Source: Pseudarthrobacter sp. NamE5 (GTDB lineage Bacteria; Actinomycetota; Actinomycetes; Actinomycetales; Micrococcaceae). Taken from it: a DNA stretch of 64,000 nucleotides. The stretch covers positions 55,103 through 119,102 of the forward strand of contig NZ_VAHO01000014.1 in the NCBI RefSeq assembly GCF_005796225.1, given 5' to 3'. The notes beneath the pieces were generated by a model. The model made no database searches, had not been told where the DNA came from, and worked only from the letters and a program-made list of their open reading frames with translations. Shown here piece after piece: positions 26,841-37,649 of this stretch. Made by a program: the position numbers and the translations under genes. Position 1 is the stretch's first letter. Every line of letters starts with the position of its first letter.

Positions 26841-27659
26841 TCAGGCCCTGGCGATGACCTCACCATTCGGGATCAGGAACCAGCCGTCTTCCGTGGAGCC
26901 CCAGCGGTGCCAGCCGGCGGAGATGCGGGCGAGGTCCGCGGGGTTGGCGAAGCCGTATTCCAGCGCCTGCTCCGCGAAGGCCGAATGCAGTACGCGCTCG
27001 CCCCACACCCGCGCCTGCCAGCGGCGCTGCTGGCCAGTGGCATAGAGCCAGTTGCTGCTGCTGGGGGCGACGTCGTTGAACCCCGCCGCCTGCGCCCAGC
27101 TGACCAGCCGCCGCCCGGCGTCGGGCTCCGCCCCGTTGCGGCGTGCGATCCGCTGGTATAGCTCCATCCATTCGTCCAGCTCGGGAATGGCGGGATACCA
27201 GCTCATGCCGTGGAAGTCGGCGTCCCGGACGGCAACAATGCCGCCTGGCTTGGCCACCCGCCGCATCTCACGCAGCGCTTCAACCGGATCTGTGAGGTGC
27301 TGGAGCACCTGGTGGGCGTGAACCACGTCGAAGGTATCGTCCCCGAAGTCCAGGTCGTAGATATTGCCGGCGACGAACTCAACGTTGGGCACCTCGCGCT
27401 CGACCGCCAGTGCCTGTGCCTGGGCGATGATGTCCGGAGACCGGTCCAGCCCTGTCACTTTGCCCGGAGCTACGAGGCCGGCGAAGTCGCACGTGATGGT
27501 GCCTGGTCCGCAGCCGACGTCAAGCACGCTTGTTCCCGGCGCGAGGTGCGGCAGGACAAAAGCTGCCGAGTTCTCGGCGGTCCTGGCCGCATGGGCGCGT
27601 ACCACGGATTCGTGATGGCCGTGGGTATAAACGTCGTCTTCAGGCTGCTGCGCACTCAT
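26841..27659 (-). CDS. Class I SAM-dependent methyltransferase
   Basis: 272 residues from ATG 27659 (MSAQQPEDD); an ATG two codons earlier is possible. Rossmann-type motifs: VLDVGCGPGTITCDFA (motif I), VTGLDRS (motif II) and DVVHAHQVLQHLTDP (motif IV region). It resembles UbiE/COQ5-like or general methyltransferase_11 members; the substrate is unknown. Single gene, no operon evidence. Confidence 0.88.
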   Translation of the reverse strand: MSAQQPEDDVYTHGHHESVVRAHAARTAENSAAFVLPHLAPGTSVLDVGCGPGTITCDFAGLVAPGKVTGLDRSPDIIAQAQALAVEREVPNVEFVAGNIYDLDFGDDTFDVVHAHQVLQHLTDPVEALREMRRVAKPGGIVAVRDADFHGMSWYPAIPELDEWMELYQRIARRNGAEPDAGRRLVSWAQAAGFNDVAPSSSNWLYATGQQRRWQARVWGERVLHSAFAEQALEYGFANPADLARISAGWHRWGSTEDGWFLIPNGEVIARA

Positions 27660-27734
27660 AACCAAACGCTACCCCCAATCAGGGCCGCCCTAACTGTCAT
27701 TGCCGGGCGCCAAGGCGGCGGTCAGCCGTGGGTG

Positions 27735-28268
27735 TTACTTGGGCTGGGCAGGGGAGTCGGGTGCCGCAGCCGACGTATCCTCCCGCGCAGCCACCGTGGC
27801 ATCCACCATCGCCGTCATGAACCGGGACACCGTGTCCAGTTCCTCAGGCGAAAAACCGGCCATGGCGCTGTCCATCTTTTGCGCAAGCGGGGCGAAGATG
27901 GCGCCCCCGTCCTGAAAGGCCTTGGGCGTCATCTTGAGCTGGACCTGACGGCGGTCCGAGGTGTGGCGTTCGCGGGTGACGTGCCCGGAATGGTCCAGCC
28001 GGTCAATGAGGGCGGTAGTTGCGGGCGAGCTGAGGTTCAGTTCCTTGCGCAGGAGCCCCGGCGTGACCACGTTCCCCTTGGCAGTGTGGCGCATGATCAC
28101 TGCCAAGGCATTGAGGTCAGTGCGGTGCATGTCCCTGCGGCCGCCCGCTGCATCGACGTACCGGTTGGCCTCGAGGGTGAATTCCTGAAGGAGCCGGACC
28201 AGCGGATTCGTCCCGCCGGGCACTCCGGGCGGAGCTTCCTGCGGTGCTTTGTTGCTCTCGCCTGTCAT
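27735..28268 (-). CDS. MarR-family transcriptional regulator
   Basis: 177 residues. Winged helix features: MHRTDLNALAVIMRH, VTPGLLRKELNLSSPATTALIDRLDHSGHVTRE and the wing HTSDRRQVQLKMTPKA. Divergent from the MMPL transporter gene; a perfect inverted repeat sits in the shared promoter region. It likely represses the transporter and itself until a ligand binds. Confidence 0.88.
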   Translation of the reverse strand: MTGESNKAPQEAPPGVPGGTNPLVRLLQEFTLEANRYVDAAGGRRDMHRTDLNALAVIMRHTAKGNVVTPGLLRKELNLSSPATTALIDRLDHSGHVTRERHTSDRRQVQLKMTPKAFQDGGAIFAPLAQKMDSAMAGFSPEELDTVSRFMTAMVDATVAAREDTSAAAPDSPAQPK

Positions 28269-28419
28269 GCCCCACCTCCTCGCTCCTGGCCGCAGTGATC
28301 GGCGCTGCCGGCAGGCGTCTGTGCCCTGATGGTTGCCGCCCTGAGGGATATTACTTCAGCCAGTCAAGGGCATCCGGCCCAGACCATCCGTCAAAAGCTA
28401 GCCAAGCACTTATCTCCAG

Positions 28420-28436
28420 CATAGAGATACTCTATG
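28420..28436. promoter_or_regulatory. MarR-type operator palindrome
   Basis: CATAGAG-ATA-CTCTATG is a perfect 7-3-7 inverted repeat. It lies 41 bases before the MMPL transporter ATG and 152 bases upstream of the marR start. MarR proteins bind sites of this size as dimers. Confidence 0.65.
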
Positions 28437-28477
28437 ATGAAACAAATGTACTCCCGATTCCTCCTCCGGAAGGCATC

Positions 28478-30670
28478 ATGAAAGCGAAGACCCAAGGCAA
28501 GGAGCGCGTCCCGTTCTGGCTGCGCTGGCTGCTTCCCGTCATCCTGGTCCTGGCGTGGCTGGCGCTCGCCGGCGTGGGCGGGCCAACCTTCGGCAGGCTA
28601 GAGGAGGTTTCCTCCAACGACCAGGCGTCCTTCCTGCCGGCCGGTGCCGAGGCCACAGCCGCCCAGGACTGGCAGGCCAGGTTCCGGGACTCGGATGAGG
28701 TTCCCGGCGTCACCGTGATCGAGAGTGGAGAGGCTTTCACTCCGGCACAGCTGGGAGAAGTCGCCGGGTTGCGGCAGGAGCTTGAAGAACTGCGGCTCGG
28801 CAGTTCAGTGATCGGGCCCATTCCCTCGGAGGACGGCAAGGCGGTCCAGTTCATCACACCCATCAGCGAATCGGCCGGGGTGCAGGAAGCCGTGCAGGAA
28901 CTGCGGGACACCCTTGCCGAAGGCGCCCCTGAAGGGATGCAGACGTTTGTGACGGGGCCTGCCGGGCTCGCTGCGGACCTCACAGCCGCATTTGCAGGGA
29001 TCGACGGAATCCTTCTGCTGGTGGCCCTGGCTGCAGTATTCGTGATCCTGCTGGTGGTCTACCGGTCCCTCCTGCTGCCGTTCATGGTGCTCCTGACGTC
29101 CGTCTTCGCACTGTGCGCCGCCATCCTGCTGGTGTTCGGCATGGCCAAGGCCGAGTGGATCCAGCTGAACGGCCAGAGCCAGGGCATCCTGTCCATCCTG
29201 GTGATCGGCGCCGCTACGGATTACGCCCTGCTGTACGTGGCAAGGTTCCGCGAGGCATTGACCCGCACCACCAACCGCACCGCAGCCGTCCTCACGGCCT
29301 GGAAGGCATCCTTCGAGCCGATCCTTGCCTCCGGCGCCACCGTGATTATCGCCCTGCCGTGCCTGCTTTTCTCCGACCTTAACTCGAACAAGGCCCTTGG
29401 CCCCGTGGCTGCGGCAGGCATCGTCTGTTCCCTGTTCGCCGCCCTCACGCTCCTGCCGTCCCTGATGGCGCTCCTGGGGAGGGCGGCCTTCTGGCCTTTC
29501 GTTCCCAAGCTGGTCCCTGCGGAGGAGCGCGAACCGGAACTGGCCACCGGGCTGGAGGGCCGGAAGGGATTGTGGCGTGCCACCGGTTCCCTGGTCGCCA
29601 GGCGGCCGCGGACTGTATGGGTTGCCTCGGTTCTGCTGCTGGTGGCCGCTTCCGCCGGCGTCCTGCAGCTCAAGGCCAACGGCGTCCCACAGACGGATGT
29701 CATCCTCAGCGCATCAAATGCCGTCGACGGCCAGGACGCGCTGGCGCGCCACTTCGACGCCGGCAGCGGCAGCCCCGCCGTCGTGGTGGCGGACCAGGGC
29801 AAGGCGCAGGAGGTGCTGGACACCGTGAAGGCGGCCGACGGCGTGGGCGAGGCTTACCTGTTGGCGCAGGGTTCGGTGCCCATCACCGGAGCCCCCGGAA
29901 CGCCCAGCGCCCCTGACGTCCGCGAGGGCAAAGTGCTCATCAATGCCACACTGAACTCGGCTGCGGACTCGCTTGAAGCGGAGGAAGCAGTCAGGGCGCT
30001 GCGCGAGGACGTGAAAACGGTTGACCCGCAGGCCCTGGTGGGCGGCGTAACCGCGACGGCGCTGGACACCAACACCACGGCCCAGCGCGACCTGGTGGTC
30101 ATTATCCCCGTGGTCCTGGTGGTGATCCTCTTCATCCTGATGCTGCTGCTGCGCTCCGTCCTGGCGCCGGTCCTGCTGGTGCTTTCCGTGGTGCTGTCTT
30201 ACGGTGCCGCCATGGGAGTTTCCGCCCTCGTCTTCAACAACATCCTGGGCTTCCCCGGCGCGGACGCCACGGTGCCGCTTTTCGGCTTCGTTTTCCTGGT
30301 AGCCCTTGGCGTGGACTACAACATCTTCCTGATGAGCCGGGTCCGCGAGGAATCGCTTAAGCACGGCACCCGGCCCGGTATCCTCCGCGGATTGGGTGTC
30401 ACCGGCGGGGTGATCACGTCCGCCGGCGTGGTGCTCGCTGCCACCTTCGCGGCCCTGGGCGTCATCCCCATCATGTTCCTGGTGCAGCTTGCCTTCATCG
30501 TGGCCTTCGGTGTGCTGCTGGACACCGTGCTGGTGCGCTCGCTGCTGGTGCCCGCCCTGGCCTACGACATCGGTCCCCGCATCTGGTGGCCCGGCAGACT
30601 GGCACGGCAGGAGCTTGAGGAGCGTCCGGGCCGGGCTGAGGCCCTGTTGGAGGAAACACCCGCTCGATAG
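28478..30670 (+). CDS. MMPL/RND-family transporter
   Basis: 730 residues from the ATG at 28478, preceded by GGAAGG; the frame is open far upstream but no signal for an earlier start is seen. Two repeats, each a TM, a ~150-residue external domain and a cluster of five TMs. The first cluster has GAATDYALLYVARFREAL and the second VALGVDYNIFLMSRVREESL, the GxxxDY proton-relay motifs of MMPL proteins. Family members export lipids, drugs or hydrophobic compounds. Likely controlled by the divergent MarR. Confidence 0.92.
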   Translation: MKAKTQGKERVPFWLRWLLPVILVLAWLALAGVGGPTFGRLEEVSSNDQASFLPAGAEATAAQDWQARFRDSDEVPGVTVIESGEAFTPAQLGEVAGLRQELEELRLGSSVIGPIPSEDGKAVQFITPISESAGVQEAVQELRDTLAEGAPEGMQTFVTGPAGLAADLTAAFAGIDGILLLVALAAVFVILLVVYRSLLLPFMVLLTSVFALCAAILLVFGMAKAEWIQLNGQSQGILSILVIGAATDYALLYVARFREALTRTTNRTAAVLTAWKASFEPILASGATVIIALPCLLFSDLNSNKALGPVAAAGIVCSLFAALTLLPSLMALLGRAAFWPFVPKLVPAEEREPELATGLEGRKGLWRATGSLVARRPRTVWVASVLLLVAASAGVLQLKANGVPQTDVILSASNAVDGQDALARHFDAGSGSPAVVVADQGKAQEVLDTVKAADGVGEAYLLAQGSVPITGAPGTPSAPDVREGKVLINATLNSAADSLEAEEAVRALREDVKTVDPQALVGGVTATALDTNTTAQRDLVVIIPVVLVVILFILMLLLRSVLAPVLLVLSVVLSYGAAMGVSALVFNNILGFPGADATVPLFGFVFLVALGVDYNIFLMSRVREESLKHGTRPGILRGLGVTGGVITSAGVVLAATFAALGVIPIMFLVQLAFIVAFGVLLDTVLVRSLLVPALAYDIGPRIWWPGRLARQELEERPGRAEALLEETPAR

Positions 30671-30718
30671 ACTGCCAATGCGCCCGCATGGACGCGGAAC
30701 TCAAAGGAGAGATGCACC

Positions 30719-31153
30719 ATGACTGAGAACCCGGAAATCCCTGGCGAGGAGCCGCGAAGGGGAAGCACCGCCCCCGGGCTGGAAGGCGAGGGTGGGCAGT
30801 ATGTGGACGGCGACTATGGTGATGCAGGTGCGGCAGGCGCCCGTGGCGAAGAACTCGAGGGCGGCGAGTACCCGGACGGTGATTACGGTGCTGCAGGCGT
30901 CAGCGACACCCCTCGCAATGACCTCGAACAGGGCGGCTACGCCAGTGGCGACTACGGTACGGCCGGGGCCGTCGGTACCGAGCGCGAAGACCTCGAGGAC
31001 GGGGAGTACCCGGACGGCGACTACGGTGACGCCGGGGCTGCCAGTTCCGCGCGCGCAACTGATGGCATCCGCGAGGGCCTCACGGACCGGCAGGTGAATA
31101 CGACGGCCGAGGAACGCGGTCCGCTGCACGGCGGTGGCCAGGGCGAGCGCTAG
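30719..31153 (+). CDS. Acidic protein with four YPDGDYG-type repeats
   Basis: 144 residues, strongly acidic. Four copies of a ~32-residue unit each centre on G-x-Y-x-D/S-GDYG-x-AG (GGQYVDGDYGDAG, GGEYPDGDYGAAG, GGYASGDYGTAG, DGEYPDGDYGDAG), separated by E/D-rich linkers with LE. No signal peptide or membrane segment. The site AAAGGAGAG lies just before the ATG. Not recognised as a named family; intrinsically disordered by composition. It lies between the MMPL gene and the dnaK promoter, with its own terminator. Confidence 0.7.
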   Translation: MTENPEIPGEEPRRGSTAPGLEGEGGQYVDGDYGDAGAAGARGEELEGGEYPDGDYGAAGVSDTPRNDLEQGGYASGDYGTAGAVGTEREDLEDGEYPDGDYGDAGAASSARATDGIREGLTDRQVNTTAEERGPLHGGGQGER

Positions 31154-31176
31154 CAGGTCGACGGAAAACAGTAGGG

Positions 31177-31213
31177 CGGCGGTTCTCCAATAGCGAAAAA
31201 CGGAGAACCGCCG
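31177..31213 (+). terminator. Hairpin after the acidic repeat gene
   Basis: CGGCGGTTCTCC (31177-31188) pairs with GGAGAACCGCCG (31202-31213), 12 bp perfect, with a 13-base A-rich loop. It lies 24 bases after the stop codon. No long T-tract follows, only a T/G-rich stretch. Confidence 0.7.
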
Positions 31214-31284
31214 TCGCCTGTGTTTAAGCTGCACTTCCGCGCCGTTGCACGGATGAACACTTCTTTGACCGGCGCGGTGGATCA

Positions 31285-33275
<1,991 letters not shown>

Positions 33276-33277
33276 TC

Positions 33278-33973
33278 ATGCCCCATCACGGTAACGAGGA
33301 AGAGCACACTTCCACCGACCAGAGCAGGCACAACGATGAGCCGGTCATCAGGGACAACCGCAAGGTTGACCCGGTGACCGGACAGGCCCGGCACCCCGAA
33401 GGCGGCCACTCCGCCCCGGACGCCGGAACCGGGTCCGCCTCGGCCTCGCAGGATGCCGACGGCGACGCGCTGGCCCAGGCCGAGGAGATCCTCAACCGCG
33501 TCGAGGTGCCGGCGGAGGAATCCGTGGCCCAGGGCGCGGCGCCCGCCGGTTCTGCCAGTGCAGAAGCGGCTGAGCTGAGGAACGACCTGCTCCGCCTGCA
33601 GGCCGAGTACGTCAATTACCGCAAGCGGGTTGAACGCGACCGTGCCGTGGCAGGGGAGATGGCCGTGATCGGCGTCCTGAACTCCTTGCTTCCGGTCCTG
33701 GACGATGTTGATGCAGCCCGGCAGCACGGCGACCTGGCCGACGGTCCGTTCGCCGCGATCGCCAACAAGCTGGAGAACGCGCTGAAGACGTACGGCCTGA
33801 CCCGGATCGACGAGACCGGCGTGGAGTTCGATCCCACGATCCACGAGGCCCTGATCCAGCAGCCCGGCGAGGACATCGAGGTGGACACCGTCAGCCAGGT
33901 GCTCCGCTCAGGCTACAAGTCAGGCGACCGCGTCCTTCGCGCGGCACAGGTCATCGTCGCGGTTCCGGCCTAG
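33278..33973 (+). CDS. grpE: Nucleotide exchange factor GrpE
   Basis: 231 residues, starting two bases after the dnaK stop. A long disordered acidic head (~85 residues) precedes the GrpE coiled coil (LRNDLLRLQAEYVNYRKRVERD) and beta domain (EFDPTIHEALIQQPGED, VSQVLRSGYKSGDRVLRAAQVIV). It releases ADP from DnaK. Confidence 0.95.
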   Translation: MPHHGNEEEHTSTDQSRHNDEPVIRDNRKVDPVTGQARHPEGGHSAPDAGTGSASASQDADGDALAQAEEILNRVEVPAEESVAQGAAPAGSASAEAAELRNDLLRLQAEYVNYRKRVERDRAVAGEMAVIGVLNSLLPVLDDVDAARQHGDLADGPFAAIANKLENALKTYGLTRIDETGVEFDPTIHEALIQQPGEDIEVDTVSQVLRSGYKSGDRVLRAAQVIVAVPA

Positions 33974-33979
33974 TCGCCT

Positions 33980-34100
33980 TACGCCTCGGCGGATGAGGGG
34001 GCCTCGCCCTACGCTGGGCGGCTTAGGATCTTCGATTCTCAGCCGCCCAGCTCCGGCAGGCCCGATGCCACTCCCGGGCCCCCTCATCCGCTCCGGCGTA
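33980..34100. repeat. Long nested inverted repeat (121 nt) between grpE and dnaJ
   Basis: TACGCC (33980-33985) pairs with GGCGTA (34095-34100); CGGATGAGGGGGCC (33990-34003) pairs perfectly with GGCCCCCTCATCCG (34077-34090); GCTGGGCGGCT (34013-34023) pairs perfectly with AGCCGCCCAGC (34041-34051), with AGGATC/GATTCT inside. It nearly fills the grpE-dnaJ gap. As RNA it would be a long rod with one asymmetric arm. It could be a processing site, an attenuator, a thermosensor or a dispersed repeat; none is proven. Confidence 0.8.
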
Positions 34101-34146
34101 GCGGTAGTCTCGCCTTAACGCTTTTGTACTTTGAAAGGAAACGCCA

Positions 34147-35118
34147 TTGGCTAGCCAGGATTGGGTGGACAAGGACTTTTACAAGATCCTTGGTCTTGCC
34201 AAGGACGCTTCCGACGCCGACATCAAGAAGGCCTACCGGAAGCTCGCGCGGCAGCACCACCCTGATACGAACGCGGGGAACGCCGCTGCCGAGAAGAAGT
34301 TCAAGGACATTTCCGAGGCTTACTCGGTGCTCTCGGATCCCGATGAGCGCCAGCAGTACGACGCCATCAGGGCCATGGGCGGCGGTGCCCGCTTCGCTCC
34401 CGGGGGGGCAGGGGCCGGCAACGGCGGCTTCGAGGACCTGTTCGGCGGCCTCTTTACTGGCAACACCGGCCGGCATGCGGGCGGGTTCAACCCCTCCGCC
34501 GGCGGCATTCCGCCCGAGTTCGCCGACCTGTTCGGCAGTGGCTTCGGCCAGACCGGATACCAGCGGACACCGCAGAAGGGTGCCGACCGTACCGCTTCAA
34601 CGAGCATTTCCTTTGCCGGGTCCATTCGCGGCACCACCATCGGCCTGCGGGAACCGAGCGGTGAAGTGATCGACGTGCGTGTTCCGGCCGGCATCAAGGA
34701 CGGCCAGAAGGTGCGTGTGCGGGGCAAGGGCCAGCCCGGTGCCGCCGGCAACGGCGACCTGGTGGTGACCGTCTCTGTCCAGCCGCATCCGTTCTACACG
34801 CGCGATGGGGACAACCTCCGCATCCACGTTCCGGTTACCTTTCCCGAAGCTGCTTTGGGGGCGGACGTGGAGGTGCCCACCATTGACGGTGAAAGGGTGC
34901 GGGTCCGCGTTCCGGCGGGAACGCCGTCGGGCCGTACGCTGCGGGTCAAGGGCAAAGGCGTGAAGACGTCCAAAGGCACAGGTGACCTGCTGGTGACCAT
35001 CGACGTCGCCGTTCCCAAAAACCTGAACAAGGAAGCCGAAGCGGCGGTCAAGGCGTTCGCCGAGGCCACTGCCGGCGCCGACGTCCGCGAGGGCCTGGCC
35101 GCCAAGGCCCGGTTGTAG
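34147..35118 (+). CDS. dnaJ: DnaJ-type co-chaperone without zinc finger
   Basis: 323 residues with a TTG start, preceded by GAAAGGAAACGCCA. J domain ~9-75: [25 protein letters not shown] with HPD in RQHHPDTN. A Gly/Phe-rich linker (~80-150) follows, then two CTD beta domains ([34 protein letters not shown]). The CxxCxGxG zinc repeats of full DnaJ are absent, so it is a type II (CbpA/DnaJ1-like) protein. It stimulates DnaK ATPase activity. Confidence 0.93.
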   Translation: MASQDWVDKDFYKILGLAKDASDADIKKAYRKLARQHHPDTNAGNAAAEKKFKDISEAYSVLSDPDERQQYDAIRAMGGGARFAPGGAGAGNGGFEDLFGGLFTGNTGRHAGGFNPSAGGIPPEFADLFGSGFGQTGYQRTPQKGADRTASTSISFAGSIRGTTIGLREPSGEVIDVRVPAGIKDGQKVRVRGKGQPGAAGNGDLVVTVSVQPHPFYTRDGDNLRIHVPVTFPEAALGADVEVPTIDGERVRVRVPAGTPSGRTLRVKGKGVKTSKGTGDLLVTIDVAVPKNLNKEAEAAVKAFAEATAGADVREGLAAKARL

Positions 35119-35133
35119 CAGGGGAGGTGTGCC

Positions 35134-35559
35134 TTGGACGTTAGTGCTGACCAGCCCATCTTCGTGATTTCGGTGGCGGCTGAGCTCGCGGACATGCACC
35201 CCCAGACGCTGCGCCAGTACGACCGGCTGGGCATCGTTTCGCCCAGCCGCGCCCCCGGCAAGTCCCGCCGCTACTCCCAGCGGGACATCAACATGCTGCG
35301 TGAAGTGCAGCGGTTGTCCCAGGAAGGCGTCTCGCTGGAAGGGATCAAACGGATCCTGGAACTTGAAAACCAGGTGGCGGCCCTGCAGAGCCGGATTACG
35401 GAGCTGACCGAGGAGCTCGGCAGGCGCCGCCAGTCGCTGGACGCGCGGATCTTCGCCGCCGGCGCGGCGGGAGATGTGGTGAGCCTGGCACGTGGCCAAC
35501 GTCCCCGGCCCCGGTCGCAGGCTGTGGTGCTGTGGCGGCCGAGGGTGACCGGCACTTAA
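35134..35559 (+). CDS. hspR: Heat-shock repressor HspR (MerR family)
   Basis: 141 residues, TTG start with AGGGGAGGTG close upstream. MerR-type winged helix: FVISVAAELADMHPQTLRQYDRLGIVSPSRAPGKSRRYSQRDI, then a coiled coil (LELENQVAALQSRITELTEEL). It binds HAIR sites such as those before dnaK. Last gene of the operon, giving a feedback loop through DnaK. Confidence 0.95.
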   Translation: MDVSADQPIFVISVAAELADMHPQTLRQYDRLGIVSPSRAPGKSRRYSQRDINMLREVQRLSQEGVSLEGIKRILELENQVAALQSRITELTEELGRRRQSLDARIFAAGAAGDVVSLARGQRPRPRSQAVVLWRPRVTGT

Positions 35560-35648
35560 CCCGCTGCCGCAGACGCCGAAGCGGCCCAAGTACCGCGAAA
35601 CGGGTGCCGTGCCGGAATTCGAGTACCCGCTACTCGTGACCGGCGAAG

Positions 35649-35716
35649 CCCCCGGAAACTTCAATGGAACCACTGCTGGATCAGCAGCAGTGGTTTCGAA
35701 GTTACTGGGGGTTTTT
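35649..35716 (+). terminator. Long intrinsic terminator of the dnaK operon
   Basis: CCCCC (35649-35653) pairs with GGGGG (35707-35711), AACTTC with GAAGTT, and AACCACTGCTG with a matching CAGCAGTGGTT around GATC, making a tall interrupted stem. It is followed directly by TTTTT (35712-35716). It lies 90 bases after the hspR stop. Confidence 0.85.
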
Positions 35717-35762
35717 CCATGTGTGGTCCCGCTTTTTGCCGCCCTGCTGCCGGGGGTTACCG

Positions 35763-36161
35763 ATGAGTCCGGGAATGGAGTCGGTTGCAGCGGTCAGCAG
35801 CTCGGTTCCCGGCCAAATCCTGCTCGCTATCGGTCAAGCCATAGTGGTGGTGTGCGTTTGCTTCGACATGGTGCGTGCCCTGTCCGTACCGAGGTCCCAC
35901 CGGCGCTACCTGGCCAGCACCGTCTTCCGGACCCTCGCCATTCCGTCCATCATCGCCAACGGAGTAACGGTGCTGATTGCGTTGGTTCTGGCGTCCTGGG
36001 TCGATGTGGTGATGGGCATGTTCGTGCTGGTGGCCATCATCTTCCGGCTCCACCACGACAAGGACGAGGACAACTGGTGGAAGGGCAAAGGCAAAAAGCT
36101 CGCCCGCTGGGCACGCCGGCAGTTGGCCGGGCGGACCAGTGCCGCCCCGGCCATGGGGTAG
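35763..36161 (+). CDS. Small membrane protein, unknown function
   Basis: 132 residues from ATG 35763 (MSPGMESVAAV); ATG 35775 is also possible. Three predicted TMs: ILLAIGQAIVVVCVCFDM, LAIPSIIANGVTVLIALVLA and VVMGMFVLVAIIF, then a basic tail (HHDKDEDNWWKGKGKK). The start was placed after the terminator at 35649-35716 because upstream residues in the frame are encoded by that hairpin. No family recognised. Convergent with trxB, six bases between stops. Confidence 0.65.
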   Translation: MSPGMESVAAVSSSVPGQILLAIGQAIVVVCVCFDMVRALSVPRSHRRYLASTVFRTLAIPSIIANGVTVLIALVLASWVDVVMGMFVLVAIIFRLHHDKDEDNWWKGKGKKLARWARRQLAGRTSAAPAMG

Positions 36162-36167
36162 ATGGCG

Positions 36168-37157
36168 CTAGGCGTGGGTGGGTTCCTCCACCAGGGCGGT
36201 GGCGATGCTGTCCGCGTCCTCGAGGGCTGCCAGGTAGCGCTCGGCGTCAAGGGCGGCGGCGCAGCCGGTGCCGGCGGCGGTGATGGCCTGCCGGTAGCGG
36301 TGGTCCACTGCGTCCCCGCAGGCGAAGACGCCGGAGAGGTTGGTGACGGTGGTGGGCGAGTCCACCTTAATGTAGCCCTCGTCATCCAGCTCCACCTGCC
36401 CGGCCACCAGCTCAGTGCGGGGGACATGGCCGATGGCAACGAAGATGCCGGTGGCTGCCTGGTGCCGGGTCTCCCCGCTTCGGGTGTCAGTGAGCGTCAC
36501 GCCGGTGACCTTGCCGTCACCGTGTATGGCGGTCACTGCGGAATTCCAGGCGAAGCTGATCTTGGGGTTGTCCTTGGCCCGCTGGGCCATAATGCGGGAG
36601 GCCCGCAGTTCCTCCCTGCGCACCACGACGGTGACGGACTTTCCGAACCTGGTCAGGAACATCGCTTCCTCCATCGCCGAATCGCCGCCGCCAACCACGA
36701 TGATGTCCTGCTCGCGGAAGAAAAACCCGTCGCAGGTGGCGCACCAGGAAACTCCGTGGCCGCTGAACTTTTTCTCCTCGGGGAGGCCGAGCTCCTTGTA
36801 GGCGGAACCGGTGGCCAGGATGACCGCCGGAGCCTCATAGGTGTCCCCGCCGCCGGTGACCACGCGCTTGAGGTGGCCGGCCAGCGAAACCTCAGTGACG
36901 TCGTCGAACATCACCTGCGCGCCGAACTTTTCCGCCTGCTGCTGCAGCCCGTCCATGAGCTCCGGGCCCTGTATGCCGCCCGGGAAGCCCGGGAAGTTCT
37001 CCACTTCCGTGGTGTTCATCAGGGCGCCACCGGCGGTAACGGAGCCGGCCAGGACCAGGGGCTTGAGTCCGGCGCGCGCGGCGTAGATGGCTGCGGTGTA
37101 GCCGGCGGGGCCGGAGCCGATGATGATCAGCTGTTCGGTGTTCACGGTGTCGCTCAC
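36168..37157 (-). CDS. trxB: Thioredoxin reductase
   Basis: 329 residues. FAD-binding [17 protein letters not shown] near the N-terminus, the redox-active CATC in [16 protein letters not shown]-binding [12 protein letters not shown], and [23 protein letters not shown] for FAD. It reduces thioredoxin with NADPH. Encoded directly before arsC in the same direction with 43 bases between, so it may supply reducing power to the thioredoxin-coupled arsenate reductase; it may also be a general housekeeping copy. Confidence 0.95.
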   Translation of the reverse strand: MSDTVNTEQLIIIGSGPAGYTAAIYAARAGLKPLVLAGSVTAGGALMNTTEVENFPGFPGGIQGPELMDGLQQQAEKFGAQVMFDDVTEVSLAGHLKRVVTGGGDTYEAPAVILATGSAYKELGLPEEKKFSGHGVSWCATCDGFFFREQDIIVVGGGDSAMEEAMFLTRFGKSVTVVVRREELRASRIMAQRAKDNPKISFAWNSAVTAIHGDGKVTGVTLTDTRSGETRHQAATGIFVAIGHVPRTELVAGQVELDDEGYIKVDSPTTVTNLSGVFACGDAVDHRYRQAITAAGTGCAAALDAERYLAALEDADSIATALVEEPTHA

Positions 37158-37200
37158 TGGAGTCTCCTGGTGGTCGGGGCTGGTGCTGGTTGGCGCGGTG

Positions 37201-37623
37201 CTACTTGGCGGCGGGGGTCAGGGATGCAATCAGTTCCTCAATGCGTCCCTTGATCTCGTCGCGGATGGGGCGGACGGAATCCACACCCTTGCCGGCCGGG
37301 TCCTCCAGGACCCAGTCCTCGTACCGCTTGCCGGGGAAGTAAGGGCATTCATCGCCACAGCCCATGGTAATCACCACGTCGGATTCCTTCACGGCCTCGG
37401 TGGTCAGGACCTTGGGGACCTCGGCGGACATGTCAATCCCCACCTCGGCCATGGCCTCGACGGCGGCCGGGTTGATCCTGTCCGCAGGCTGGGAGCCGGC
37501 GGAGCGGACCTCAATGGAGCCCTTGGACAGCGAGGTGAGGAAGGCTGCGGCCATCTGGGAGCGGCCGGCGTTGTGGACGCAGACGAACAGAACGGACGGC
37601 TTCTTGTCGGTTTCGGTGCTCAT
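37201..37623 (-). CDS. arsC: Arsenate reductase, thioredoxin-coupled (LMW-phosphatase fold)
   Basis: 140 residues. The phosphate-binding loop [16 protein letters not shown] holds the catalytic Cys (C-x5-R type). The second Cys pair lies in [20 protein letters not shown], including the C-x5-6-C redox relay used for thioredoxin-linked reduction. It reduces arsenate to arsenite for export by Acr3. Co-directional with acr3 and trxB. Confidence 0.93.
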   Translation of the reverse strand: MSTETDKKPSVLFVCVHNAGRSQMAAAFLTSLSKGSIEVRSAGSQPADRINPAAVEAMAEVGIDMSAEVPKVLTTEAVKESDVVITMGCGDECPYFPGKRYEDWVLEDPAGKGVDSVRPIRDEIKGRIEELIASLTPAAK

Positions 37624-37649
37624 GATGTTCTCCGGGGATGTAGTGCGGG

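Noticed and set aside
26078..26866. 262-codon frame overlapping lysE on the same strand
   Set aside because: Arg/Pro/Gly-rich out-of-frame reading of the LysE gene, without TMs or domain.
36162..37253. 363-codon plus-strand frame opposite trxB
   Set aside because: Antisense to an unmistakable thioredoxin reductase.
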